From Candidatus Nitrosocosmicus oleophilus (GTDB lineage: Archaea; Thermoproteota; Nitrososphaeria; Nitrososphaerales; Nitrososphaeraceae): a DNA stretch of 64,000 bases. How positions within the stretch are numbered: the stretch's first letter is position 1; each line of letters opens with the position of its first letter. Shown here one piece after another: positions 45,764-54,021 of the stretch. The notes below the pieces were generated by a model. The model worked only from the letters and a program-made list of their open reading frames with translations, was not told the DNA's origin and ran no database searches. The position numbers and the translations under genes were made by a program. The stretch spans positions 620,001 through 684,000 of the forward strand of contig NZ_CP012850.1 of the NCBI RefSeq assembly GCF_000802205.1, given 5' to 3'.

Positions 45764-46317
45764 ATAAAATCATACATAGATAAGGTTTTTGTCAACAATT
45801 CGCATGTTTTAAGCACATTAATTATCCGAACTTCGGGATCTGAATCCACTATGCTCCTGCTTGAAACCTAACTAGCCTGACTAACTTGTTTCAATTTATG
45901 GAAGATCATAAAAAGAACAGCAACCAATGCGGCGCCCAATTGTTATATTTGGTTTAAGGTGTTGCCTTTATGCGGATTTGCGTATTATTTGGGAAAACTT
46001 CGTAACCAAGAGAGGAATTCGAAACCCTAATATTAAAAAAGATAAGATAATCAATATATTTATGTCATCGTATTTTGAAGATATTAAAATCAAAATGTTT
46101 GCGATATAAACCCAATAAATGAGGACCGTACTTTAGGATTGCTAACAAATTCTAAAACTCGTGTTATAACATTATTACGTATTAAACTTTAGGATTAATA
46201 GTTCATGAAAATGTAACTGCTATATTGTCTTCAAATAATTAGATCTTTGTTTGTTACTAATTCCTTAAATCATTTATATATCATTATATGTATTACTATA
46301 TTAGGAGAGTATTTCAA
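45764..46317. other. Intergenic stretch
   Basis: About 550 A+T-rich bases. A 60-codon frame at 45927 has no coding character. TTCGGGATCTGAATCCACTA near 45832 is a faint tRNA-like T-loop trace. Confidence 0.3.
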
Positions 46318-46572
46318 ATGCATAATAATAAAATATTACCATATTATCGGTTTAACAGTTTTTTTAATCAGGTTCCTAGGAAAGAACTCTATGATAGATA
46401 CGAAGTATTCAGAGACTTTGATGATAGTTATAGAGGAATAGATAGCAAGATCAGTATGTTAAATCGCAATTCAGTGAATGATCCAAAGGAGATAGTAAGA
46501 GTAAGAGAATATGAAACACAAGAAGTGCCAATGTACTGGAATAAAAAAATAAAGGCCACACCAATAAACTAA
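46318..46572 (+). CDS. Small hypothetical protein (84 aa)
   Basis: ATG 46318 follows a GGAGAG at 46303-46308. The product is charged and aromatic (NKILPYYRFNSFFNQVPRKE, then DFDDSYRGIDSKISMLNR and EIVRVREYETQEVPMYWNKK) and cytoplasmic. No family is recognised. A longer frame from 46288 is possible but less well supported by the ribosome site. Confidence 0.5.
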   Translation: MHNNKILPYYRFNSFFNQVPRKELYDRYEVFRDFDDSYRGIDSKISMLNRNSVNDPKEIVRVREYETQEVPMYWNKKIKATPIN

Positions 46573-46756
46573 TAACCTGTGTTGGTGTAAGCGCTAATCC
46601 AATTTACTAAACTCCTTTGTAGAAAAGCAGGATACAGAATTTTATGTGAGGAGGATTAGGCAACTAATCTAGCATATTTATTAGACTTTAAGATAGATAT
46701 GTTAATCTATAAAGCATACAATCTCATTTTTTTATGAAATGATAGAGTCATCAAGT

Positions 46757-47203
46757 CTAATTGATGTTTATTTCTGGTGGTGCTGGCGGCATCATTAAGA
46801 AAAAACCTTTGGAAGGTAACTGAGGATCATTTAACTTGTACTGGCAATTTACAATATTTTGTTCATAGCATATCAAAGTAGTATCATTCACTGAAGGAAC
46901 TTTATAATATTTTATAACTTGGATATTTGAAAGAATTATTGCACCTTGATTTTCTAAAGTTCCATTTATTTTGTAAAATCCAGAAGAATTCTTAAAACTC
47001 TTTACGATTTCTACCAGAGTATTATCTATTGGTTCCTGGGGGGTAGACATTCTATCTGCATAGTAGTGTATTTCGGGTTTTTCATGATCGTTGTAAGCAA
47101 AGGAATTAACCTTGGATAACAGATCTGATATCGATAAACTGTATATAGCCAAGAGACCAAATAGTATCAAAGCAACAGCCAATACAGTTGATCCAAGTCT
47201 CAT
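46757..47203 (-). CDS. Membrane-anchored hypothetical protein
   Basis: 148 residues with an N-terminal signal-anchor (residues 5-30, STVLAVALILFGLLAIYSLS). The outer domain is beta-rich (GFYKINGTLENQGAIILSNI, a FxxxG-type segment) with two cysteines that probably pair (TLICYEQNIVNCQYKL). It ends in a Pro-rich FLMMPPAPPEININ. The middle segment recalls FxLYD-type domains of archaeal exported proteins, a weak resemblance. Function unknown. Confidence 0.58.
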   Translation of the reverse strand: MRLGSTVLAVALILFGLLAIYSLSISDLLSKVNSFAYNDHEKPEIHYYADRMSTPQEPIDNTLVEIVKSFKNSSGFYKINGTLENQGAIILSNIQVIKYYKVPSVNDTTLICYEQNIVNCQYKLNDPQLPSKGFFLMMPPAPPEININ

Positions 47204-47914
47204 ATGTTAGAAAATAGTATATACCAAACTATTTCATCAGTTGCAAGTTTTCTAGCAGAAAAAAGATCTTCTTTTTTACTATCTATCTTATATCTATACA
47301 ATAATCTACAGGGTTCATGATTCTTAGATATATAAGTCCGATCCAATGTAAAAAGTGGGATAATAACATTCGACCTGTTATACCTAAATAGAGTAATATT
47401 TTTTTCTTAAGGGACAAGAACGATACAAAACCAGATGAAGTTGGGGACTCGAATCCATACCGTATAATCGTGGAGTCATCAAATAAAACTTTTTGATCCA
47501 TAGAAGGGTTTGGGATTTGTTCACATGTCAGGTAGTCATGGATTCAAATCAATATATTATAGACCTGTGAAAATGGCATGTGGTTAATTTATCTGATATC
47601 AATATACCTCTTTTATCTAGTATACTAAAGAATTTTTGAATCCATATAAGACCTATTCTTATCTATCATTTCGTCCTAAGCAATTAAAGGTAAAAAGAAA
47701 ATTTTTGAATGTAGGTTAAATATAAAAAATTGATCTGAAAAATTAATAATATTAAATGACTGTACACTGGTAAAATAATACAATTTGACATTCGACATCA
47801 TAGATTTTTATAACAACGAGATATTGTATAGTAAAATTTAACTATGTAAGAAAAACCCAATTATTTGAAATAATTAAATACCTCTGTAGATAGCATTATT
47901 TATGTGGATACATA
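47204..47914. other. Long intergenic region with a composite repeat
   Basis: About 710 bases with no gene; contains the type A plus E composite repeat at 47443-47544. Confidence 0.5.
47443..47544. repeat. Composite repeat, type A then type E (copy 3)
   Basis: GGGACTCGAATCCATACCGT, ATAATCGTGGAGTCATCAAA, a 35-base middle and GGGATTTGTTCACATGTCAG. Nearly identical to 39440-39541 over about 100 bases but without the tRNA acceptor part in front. Confidence 0.8.
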
Positions 47915-48133
47915 ATGCACAATAAATTGGTTCTTTCAGGATCTTCGCCCCTAATTCTTCTTCTATTGCTTACATCTGTAGGATGGATATCAAGTGTATA
48001 TGCTCAAGGCAATCTGAATATAAGCGAGTCACAAATAGTAAATCTTGAAGGAAGTTTAGCTCAAGTTTCTAATACCACTACAAAGGAAATTATTTCCTCC
48101 ATTATAACTCCTTGGAACACAGGAAATAAATGA
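47915..48133 (+). CDS. Small secreted protein (72 aa)
   Basis: A clear signal peptide (residues about 7-31, LSGSSPLILLLLLTSVGWIS to VYAQ) leaves a mature peptide of about 41 residues (GNLNISESQIVNLEGSLAQV ...) with two NxS/NxT sites. The family is unknown. A short amphipathic exported peptide is the most that can be said. Confidence 0.5.
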   Translation: MHNKLVLSGSSPLILLLLLTSVGWISSVYAQGNLNISESQIVNLEGSLAQVSNTTTKEIISSIITPWNTGNK

Positions 48134-48559
48134 TGAAGGTGATGATGACACTCGTGATTTATCAAACATCCACTACATCTTAAACTAACAACTTAATCGA
48201 CCAACTAATTTCGATATGAGTTTTCTTATCGTGGTAACAACATAAGAAAGCAAATCAAACATTCAAATCCAAGGCGGCTGATCTATGAACGAAACAGGGT
48301 TGGGCTATACTTAAAATGATATGTTTGATTTTGAATTAGCAGAGACTCAGATAGACAAGTAAAATATTTCTTATTTAAACTGAAATAACCTACTATGCCT
48401 AACTAGTAAGGGTTTTTAGCTGTGGGGATTAAGTTCCTAGTGGAGTGGGGTCCTAACGTTAATAGAAAATTTGAATGCAATCTACAATTATGCAAATCTA
48501 ATTATCATTTATTTAGTTACATCTTTGTAATATCTTCGCATGGATCTTTAAATTGAGTT
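48134..48559. other. Intergenic region with a type D repeat
   Basis: Contains the type D copy at 48412-48458. No gene seen. Confidence 0.4.
48412..48458. repeat. Dispersed repeat, type D (copy 3)
   Basis: TTTTTAGCTGTGGGGATTAA then GTTCCTAGTGGAGTGGGGTC. See also 32022, 36582 and 48970. Confidence 0.6.
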
Positions 48560-48835
48560 TTATCTTACGTAAGTTTCTTGCCATACTGCGAATAATAATA
48601 CGATAAGGAGTATAAAACCAGCAGCAGTAAGAATTTTGGCAATCTTTACGCGTCCAGCCAATGCGAATACTGCTGAAATTGCAAATGGTAAAATCATCTC
48701 CCATGTTATAGCAAACGCTTCAGAAATTCTTAGTTGTTCAGATATGGTAGGATTAATAGTGGTCAAACCCGCCAAAATCAATATACCTGCAATTACTGTT
48801 GCATCAATTCCAGCGATATCCCTATCTTCAAACAC
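48560..48835 (-). CDS. Small membrane protein (91 aa)
   Basis: Starts at GTG 48835. A short polar N-terminus (MFEDRDIAGID) is followed by three predicted membrane helices (ATVIAGILILAGLTTINPTI, TWEMILPFAISAVFALAGRV, ILTAAGFILLIVLLFAVWQE). The family is not recognised. Coding potential is good because the hydrophobic pattern is regular and the loops are polar. Confidence 0.55.
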   Translation of the reverse strand: MFEDRDIAGIDATVIAGILILAGLTTINPTISEQLRISEAFAITWEMILPFAISAVFALAGRVKIAKILTAAGFILLIVLLFAVWQETYVR

Positions 48836-48969
48836 TTTGAAGTAGACACAAGACTAAAAATAAAGATTTTGATTAATAGTTATTTAGGAATATGATATTC
48901 AATAATCTATGTATGAAAATGCATCTTCTGGAATAACTTTAACTAGTTTAATCAAATGGATATTCTTAT

Positions 48970-49022
48970 ACAGTAATAGTTCTTATCCGTGGGATTTAAG
49001 TTCCTTGCGGTAGTGGGGTTCT
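48970..49022. repeat. Dispersed repeat, type D (copy 4)
   Basis: ACAGTAATAGTTCTTATCCG then TGGGATTTAAGTTCCTTGCG and GTAGTGGGGTTCTA; closest to the copy at 32022. Confidence 0.6.
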
Positions 49023-49098
49023 ATGAGATAATTAAATTTACTTAGATTAATCTTAAATTAAACTGAAACTATAAATTCAAAAAATGAGTAGAGATGGT

Positions 49099-49560
49099 TT
49101 AGCTCTGTGCTGCTGCGTTGCTGCCAGAGTTCTCTTGACTTTGGACGTTGATGTTGTTACCAGAACCTATTGTATCTCCACCAGATACTACTTGGCTGTT
49201 TTGGCTAGAGGATTGAGATTGACTGATGCTTTGGTCTGCAGAGTTTCCACCGTTGTCGTCATCATCGTCTTGTGCTAATGCATTGTTACCACTGTTCTTT
49301 TGGTGTTGGAAGCTAACATTGTTACATGAGAGGAAGGTAGTTCCACCAGAAGCACACAATGCGTTCTGTACTGAGGCTTGTGACTGAGATATTGATTGCT
49401 CAGCATGATTTCCTTTTTTCTTTTTGGTTGCGAAGGCATCATCCATAGCCACGATGGGACTTGCGAAAAGAGCTAATGCGACCACCATTGCGATTGATGC
49501 TACTAGGAGTTTTTTGTTTTGGTTTTTGTTGTGAATATTTGTTTTATTCATACAAGTCAT
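49099..49560 (-). CDS. Secreted repeat protein rich in Gln, Ser and Asn (curlin-like pattern)
   Basis: 153 residues with a signal peptide (residues about 17-45, KKLLVASIAMVVALALFASP to DAFA). The mature part holds two copies of an about 42-residue unit: QSISQSQASVQNALCASGGT then SCNNVSFQHQKNSGNNALAQ, and QSISQSQSSSQNSQVVSGGD then SGNNINVQSQENSGSNAAAQ. An Asp-rich linker (DDDDDNGG) joins them. The regular spacing of Gln, Asn, Ser and Gly recalls curlin repeats of amyloid fibres and of archaeal surface proteins, so self-assembly outside the cell is possible. Codon use is somewhat richer in G+C than in its neighbours. Confidence 0.62.
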   Translation of the reverse strand: MTCMNKTNIHNKNQNKKLLVASIAMVVALALFASPIVAMDDAFATKKKKGNHAEQSISQSQASVQNALCASGGTTFLSCNNVSFQHQKNSGNNALAQDDDDDNGGNSADQSISQSQSSSQNSQVVSGGDTIGSGNNINVQSQENSGSNAAAQS

Positions 49561-49720
49561 ACAATAGAAAAAATATATGGAGATTGCTAACTAGGTGCAA
49601 TACTCTAATATTCTAGCAGTTTTAGAATTAAGTTATAAAATCCTAAACTAGTAGGGTTCTATAGCATGATGCTATGTATTATCGTATAATACTACATCAA
49701 AATAAAAAAATTTCAAAAAT

Positions 49721-49843
49721 TTAGGCAGCTATTGGGTTTACTTCTACCTTTCTAAATTCTGATTGTTGTTGAATTATTTTCTTATCTTTTTCTATAGTTT
49801 TCTCCTGTTCCTCTTCTATTGGCATTTCATAATCACAGCACAT
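49721..49843 (-). CDS. Small acidic/basic protein (40 aa)
   Basis: ATG 49843 to TAA 49721-49723 encodes MCCDYEMPIEEEQEKTIEKD then KKIIQQQSEFRKVEVNPIAA. The composition is clearly coding-like, with a Cys-Cys start and a charged helix. A TATATAA on the same strand (49866-49872) lies about 25 bases upstream, as in a leaderless archaeal promoter. No family is recognised. Confidence 0.5.
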   Translation of the reverse strand: MCCDYEMPIEEEQEKTIEKDKKIIQQQSEFRKVEVNPIAA

Positions 49844-50007
49844 AACATAATTTAGAAAACATTGTTTATATAATTATAAGAACAAATATGCAGAGTATCA
49901 TGGTGACCATAAAGCATATCTTTCTGGTGACACATCCAAAAAACATGAAAACAATCAAATTTTGCTCTTTTAATATATAACGATATAGGCGGAACCCACG
50001 TTTGAGG

Positions 50008-50146
50008 CGCCGGGAGTGGGACTCGAACCCACGAGTCCGGAAGGACATCAGCTATCTATCCTTTAGTTCCTCATTTATTAGATCTCGAGGCTGACCCCTT
50101 TTAGGGCTGGATTTTTTGATTGCTTACCTAGCTTGGGTACCCCGGC
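50008..50146 (-). tRNA. tRNA-Ser(CGA) with two predicted introns
   Basis: Acceptor GCCGGGG at the 5' end pairs with TCCCGGC, with discriminator G and no encoded CCA. The T arm is GTGGG-TTCGAGT-CCCAC. The variable arm GTCC-TTCC-GGAC makes it class II. The anticodon stem TCAGC/GCTGA encloses loop bases CTCGAG...A, giving anticodon CGA. A 30-base insert (50054-50083) lies at the canonical 37/38 position. A further 23 or so bases sit in the D loop between AAGCTAGGT and AAGGGG, best explained as a non-canonical intron. Removing both leaves about 86 bases, normal for tRNA-Ser. The exact splice points are estimated. Confidence 0.82.
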
Positions 50147-50247
50147 TTTTTACCTTACATCACTTTGCAAGTGTTATATTTTTAAACTTATGTTAATAAT
50201 TATTATTTCTCCATAAATAATTAATACCCTACATTATTACTAAAGAT

Positions 50248-50679
50248 ATGCTTTCATTAAATATTCAAGGGCCTACTCTAGATACTGTAAAAGCATTGTC
50301 TCTTACTGATCTCGCACTCATGTCTTATTCATCACACCTTTTAAGAAAAAGATTGACTAGTTATTTCAATATCGATTGTTTTACAGTCCCTGATCCATTT
50401 TCTGAAGAGAATGAATTTAATTATTTCGTAGTTGTGGACAAAGCAAATACTAACAGGATCATTTCTTTCATTGCATTAAAAGAAGTTCTTGATATTGATT
50501 TATGGGATTTACTCTTTGGTAAAGATATGTTAAGATTGGATATATCAAAAGAAGATGCACTATCTTTAAAACAGGAATTAATGCCTAAATATACTGACAA
50601 TTTTTTCCCTATTCGAAAGGATAGCTCAATAATAGGGTATATTGCTTTTAGTTTCGAAGTCTGTGGTACGAAAAATTAA
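50248..50679 (+). CDS. Hypothetical protein (143 aa)
   Basis: A mixed alpha/beta cytoplasmic protein (MLSLNIQGPTLDTVKALSLT ... FNYFVVVDKANTNRIISFIA, then LWDLLFGKDMLRLDISKEDA). No catalytic motif or membrane helix is seen. It lies between the tRNA-Ser gene and the convergent flavin-binding gene and begins at ATG 50248. The family is not recognised, though regular codon structure makes it a real gene. Confidence 0.6.
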   Translation: MLSLNIQGPTLDTVKALSLTDLALMSYSSHLLRKRLTSYFNIDCFTVPDPFSEENEFNYFVVVDKANTNRIISFIALKEVLDIDLWDLLFGKDMLRLDISKEDALSLKQELMPKYTDNFFPIRKDSSIIGYIAFSFEVCGTKN

Positions 50680-50732
50680 CTACCTGTTTATTATTAATGA
50701 CGAATTCTATACATATTTTAGGGATATATCTA

Positions 50733-51512
50733 TTATAGCTGCAGATTTACTGAAATTGGTAATTCCAATTCACCATTTTTTTGTATGATTATTTTCATAT
50801 CCTTTAGAATTTCTCTTGCTCTGGTAATTCCCTCTCTCTGAATAATCTTGTTTGCGATATCTTTCCTAAAGGAATCCGACCATTCTTGTCCGATTTTATA
50901 TTTACCGTCAATTGTATCAACATTAATTTTTATTACTGTTAGATGTATGATGGATTTTGTATCTTGATTTAATTCAGCATACTTACCTTCCGATTGATAT
51001 TTTTGCATCATTTTGTTCATTGCAAATGCTTTTTCTTGATTATCAGACACAACAGATGCTTTTCCTTTTATTACTATACTTGTATACAATGTGTCCGCGA
51101 AAGAAGCATCGGTAGGATGAAAATAGTACGAGGGCAGAAAGCAAATTTCCTTATCGACTTCAAATCCTACTTTTTGATTTCGTAGGAAGTTCTCAATTTT
51201 CTCTCCTCTGTGATGGGAATGCATATAAATTACATGTTCATAAAGTGTTGTTTTTTTGGTGGAGACATTCTTTACTATCTTGAAATCATTGTCTATATTT
51301 TCTCTTTTGCCGTCTTTTCGATATGTTGGCTTCCCGTAATCAAGGCTAAAATTTTTAGTGTTTAGATCTGTAACTGTATGAACAAAATTCATTGGAATTA
51401 TTTGAGGATATCCGTTTACGTCAATTGTTGCTAATCTTCCAACATGTACATCGCTCAAAAATTCTATTATGTTGTTGATATTTTTTATTCTAAATCTGGA
51501 CGTTAGTTGCAT
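50733..51512 (-). CDS. Pyridoxamine 5'-phosphate oxidase-family (FMN split-barrel) protein
   Basis: 259 residues. The split-barrel start is typical: INNIIEFLSDVHVGRLATID then GYPQIIPMNFV, followed by the strand and loop LYEHVIYMHSHHRGEKIENF and KVGFEVDKEICFLPSYYFHP, then LYTSIVIKGKASVVSDNQEK. Relatives (NimA-like, PNPOx-like) bind FMN, F420 or haem; which one is not shown. An insert of about 50 residues after the second strand and a 60-residue C-terminal extension are unusual for the short forms. It ends the minus-strand block that starts with rpo3. Confidence 0.75.
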   Translation of the reverse strand: MQLTSRFRIKNINNIIEFLSDVHVGRLATIDVNGYPQIIPMNFVHTVTDLNTKNFSLDYGKPTYRKDGKRENIDNDFKIVKNVSTKKTTLYEHVIYMHSHHRGEKIENFLRNQKVGFEVDKEICFLPSYYFHPTDASFADTLYTSIVIKGKASVVSDNQEKAFAMNKMMQKYQSEGKYAELNQDTKSIIHLTVIKINVDTIDGKYKIGQEWSDSFRKDIANKIIQREGITRAREILKDMKIIIQKNGELELPISVNLQL

Positions 51513-51552
51513 TTTTCTGCTCTTGTAGAACTAAAAAACCGACAATTCTGAT

Positions 51553-51864
51553 TCATTCCTCTTTCATTCCTCTTTCATTCCCTTCTTCTGTAGTAGTAAC
51601 TGGGGAAATTCTTTCTTTCCTTGCTAAAAATATCAATAAAATCCCAAACAGTCCCAATATTATTGACAAACCCTGAGCTCCGCCATAGGGTATAAATATA
51701 TAATAACCAATCGAAAAGCAAAAACAGATTATGGCTTGTAAGGCATAAGTGATTGTCTTTCTTAAATCTATTTTTCTTGTGATGAAGCCTACTGCAAAAA
51801 ATGCTATACTGGGATATATAATCAGCAGAATATACTGATCTATATCTATGCCATTGTGTGACAT
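51553..51864 (-). CDS. Small membrane protein downstream of rps9
   Basis: 103 residues with three membrane helices (YILLIIYPSIAFFAVGFITR, TYALQAIICFCFSIGYYIFI, GLSIILGLFGILLIFLARKE) and an acidic tail (TTTEEGNERGMKEE), the last part from a short direct repeat (TCATTCCTCTT twice). It follows rps9 after 60 bases on the same strand, where many archaea have rpoN and rpoK; neither is in the window. The function is unknown. Confidence 0.6.
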   Translation of the reverse strand: MSHNGIDIDQYILLIIYPSIAFFAVGFITRKIDLRKTITYALQAIICFCFSIGYYIFIPYGGAQGLSIILGLFGILLIFLARKERISPVTTTEEGNERGMKEE

Positions 51865-51923
51865 ATTGTATTATATCTTTTTTGTATTAATTAAGATATC
51901 AAAAAATATGCCAAAAGTAAAAA

Positions 51924-52367
51924 TTAACGATATGATTTCTGTTTTCTTCGTCTTGCCCCTGAGCCGCCAAATTTCTTTGACTCTGTTTGTCTTGGATCCC
52001 CAACCAACAAATGTCTATCAAATTCTGTTATTTTTTTCTTGATTTCTTCTCTGATGTTTCTTGTAAATGGATGATCCCTTGGATCCTTTGCACCTTTTGT
52101 TTCTCCTGTTAATGCACGTGAAATTGCTACTGCGCTTGCAAACGCTTGCCCCATGAAGCCGCCTCCATTGACGTGCACATTAACATCTACTCTATCCCTT
52201 AGTTCACCAATTATGTTAGTAGGTGTTAAAATGAGTTCCTTTGCTACTTCTGGTTGAATTACCTCTACAGGGATATTGTTAATTCTAATTTTTCCATTTC
52301 CTTTTACTATTGTAGCTACGGCTCTACATGTCTTCCTTTGTCCGGGATAAAGATCTATTTTATTCAT
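51924..52367 (-). CDS. rps9: 30S ribosomal protein S9 (uS9)
   Basis: 147 residues with clear uS9 features: GQRKTCRAVATIVKGNGKIR, the VNVHVNGGGFMGQAFASAVA segment, ISRALTG, and the basic tail KKFGGSGARRRKQKSYR that reaches the ribosomal P site. The final RKQKSYR fits the archaeal/eukaryal form. Its ATG is one base from the end of the rpl13 gene, so the two are coupled in the rpo3-rpl18e-rpl13-rps9 operon. Confidence 0.96.
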   Translation of the reverse strand: MNKIDLYPGQRKTCRAVATIVKGNGKIRINNIPVEVIQPEVAKELILTPTNIIGELRDRVDVNVHVNGGGFMGQAFASAVAISRALTGETKGAKDPRDHPFTRNIREEIKKKITEFDRHLLVGDPRQTESKKFGGSGARRRKQKSYR

Positions 52368-52368
52368 A

Positions 52369-52863
52369 TTATTGAACTACTCCTTTCCAACCTATCTGTT
52401 TTGCCACGTCACTCATGGATATGTAAAATGATTCGGGTCTCGTAATTTTGGCGTCCTCAAATGATTGCATTGCTGAATTTTTTAACTCATCTGGTACGCC
52501 TATATATACCCTTAATCTTTTAAAAGATTGCATTCCACTGGACTTTCTTTTTGGGACCATACCTCTTATCATTTTTGTAATTATGGTGTCTGGTCTTCTT
52601 GGATGAAATGGACCGTGAATTGGGTTAACAATTGATCCAACTTCTAATCTTTTCTTGTAACTTTCGATGACTTCATACTTATTTCCGGATACCATCACTT
52701 TTTCAGCATTTACTACGGATACTCTATTACCTTGCAATAATAATTTTGATACCTTCGAACATAGCCTTCCTGAAATACAATTTGTTGCATCGACTACTAT
52801 GAGCTTATTTTGCTGTGGCTGACTTTCTTCTGGTTTTGTCTCCAACTTTGTTTCCTTAGCCAA
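52369..52863 (-). CDS. rpl13: 50S ribosomal protein L13 (uL13)
   Basis: 164 residues. The uL13 core begins with LIVVDATNCISGRLCSKVSK and continues NAEKVMVSGNKYEVIESYKK, GPFHPRRPDTIITKMIRGMV, PKRKSSGMQSFKRLRVYIGV, all archaeal signatures. A charged 18-residue N-terminal extension (MAKETKLETKPEESQPQQ) precedes the core. Its start overlaps the end of rpl18e by 8 bases. Confidence 0.96.
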   Translation of the reverse strand: MAKETKLETKPEESQPQQNKLIVVDATNCISGRLCSKVSKLLLQGNRVSVVNAEKVMVSGNKYEVIESYKKRLEVGSIVNPIHGPFHPRRPDTIITKMIRGMVPKRKSSGMQSFKRLRVYIGVPDELKNSAMQSFEDAKITRPESFYISMSDVAKQIGWKGVVQ

Positions 52864-53206
52864 TTATTTTTACACCTTTCCCATCAGGATATTTACTTAT
52901 TAATGATTGCAATGAAATAACTTCTGCCCCTGCAGAGTTCAATTTATTTATGGCAGTTTCTGAAAATGAATATGCATAAACTGTCAGTTTGTGCCCCAAC
53001 GTTCCATTGCCCAAAATCTTGCCTGGAACTACCACTATATCCCCGTTATTAGTAATTTTATCCAATCTTTGGATGTTAACTTGTCTCCTGTTTGATCTAG
53101 ATCTGGAAAATTCTTTCTCCAATGCTTTCCAAATTTGCGCCTTGTTACTTTTAAATGCTTTACGTAGAATCCAAACTGTATTATCTATTAAAGTATCGTT
53201 AAACAT
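52856..53206 (-). CDS. rpl18e: 50S ribosomal protein L18e (eL18)
   Basis: 116 residues with the eL18 pattern: IWKALEKEFSRSRSNRRQVN, VVVPGKILGNGTLGHKLTVY, and SAGAEVISLQSLISKYPDGK with the usual KGVKIIG end. It is the second gene of the operon, 48 bases after rpo3, overlapping rpl13. It is part of the large ribosomal subunit. Confidence 0.95.
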   Translation of the reverse strand: MFNDTLIDNTVWILRKAFKSNKAQIWKALEKEFSRSRSNRRQVNIQRLDKITNNGDIVVVPGKILGNGTLGHKLTVYAYSFSETAINKLNSAGAEVISLQSLISKYPDGKGVKIIG

Positions 53207-53253
53207 TACTTGCTATTCCAATTAAAAGAGTATAAAGTACCAAATAAATTTAC

Positions 53254-53910
53254 CTAGAGGTTGTTTGGTATTTGGAGTGCGTTAATTGTTTCGCCAAAGT
53301 CCTTTATACTTTTATTTAGCTGCTCGATTGCTGCTATGATTATTTCCTCTGCAGTTAATGCTCCATTAGATTCAACAGTTAAAAAAATTTCATTTTCATT
53401 TTCGCCATATTTTACTACTGCTATTGTAGCAGGCTGCCATTTTGCATGATCCCTACCAAATCCCAACCTCGCATATGCTTCAAACTTTAATTTTTGACCA
53501 GGAGCTAATACTATTATCGGAATATCTTGACTTACAGGTTTTACAAATTCATCTTCTGAAATTAACTCTGAAGTAGTAATTGTTTTAGTTTTTTCGTTAG
53601 CTTCTGCATCAAGTTGCAATAACACCCTACAATTCGTACATCCCAGTGTACTCTTACAACTACATTCTTCAGGTAATGAAAATTTCTTCAAGTCAGTCCT
53701 TAGTGGAATTAAACCAAGCCTGTGAGCAACTGCTTCATCATGCATTACTGATGAATTTTCTAGAATAACTACGTCATCAATAGCAAAAGTAGGCACCTCG
53801 CTAATTGATAGCCGTCTAATTGCATTTACGTACTGACGAGGTACATTATTAAATTTAATGGTTATTCTTTCATCATGTTTCTCAATAACCTTTAAATCTA
53901 TGGAGATCAA
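53254..53910 (-). CDS. rpo3: DNA-directed RNA polymerase subunit D (Rpo3)
   Basis: 218 residues, the archaeal alpha-like assembly subunit. Features: NNVPRQYVNAIRRLSISEVP (dimer motif), TFAIDDVVILENSSVMHDEA, HRLGLIPLRTD, the insert domain with CSCKSTLGCTNC, and LGFGRDHAKWQPAT. The four cysteines in the insert correspond to the region that holds an iron-sulfur cluster in some archaeal Rpo3; whether a cluster forms here is not certain. It is first in the operon with ribosomal proteins and divergent from sbds. Confidence 0.95.
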   Translation of the reverse strand: MISIDLKVIEKHDERITIKFNNVPRQYVNAIRRLSISEVPTFAIDDVVILENSSVMHDEAVAHRLGLIPLRTDLKKFSLPEECSCKSTLGCTNCRVLLQLDAEANEKTKTITTSELISEDEFVKPVSQDIPIIVLAPGQKLKFEAYARLGFGRDHAKWQPATIAVVKYGENENEIFLTVESNGALTAEEIIIAAIEQLNKSIKDFGETINALQIPNNL

Positions 53911-54021
53911 ATCAAATAAATTTAATCTTACGTATATTAAAAATGTAATGAATCTATTAGGAATATCGCAACCTACTAAACATATTATTATATTAATATA
54001 TCACAGTTAATTTTCTATTAT
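53911..54021. promoter_or_regulatory. Divergent promoter region between rpo3 and sbds
   Basis: 110 A+T-rich bases between two divergent housekeeping operons. TATTAATATA at 53991-54000 lies about 25 bases before the sbds ATG and suits a TATA box. The rpo3 TATA box is less clear. Confidence 0.4.

Noticed and set aside
45927-46109. 60-codon plus-strand frame
   Set aside because: No coding character, promoter or domain; probably chance.
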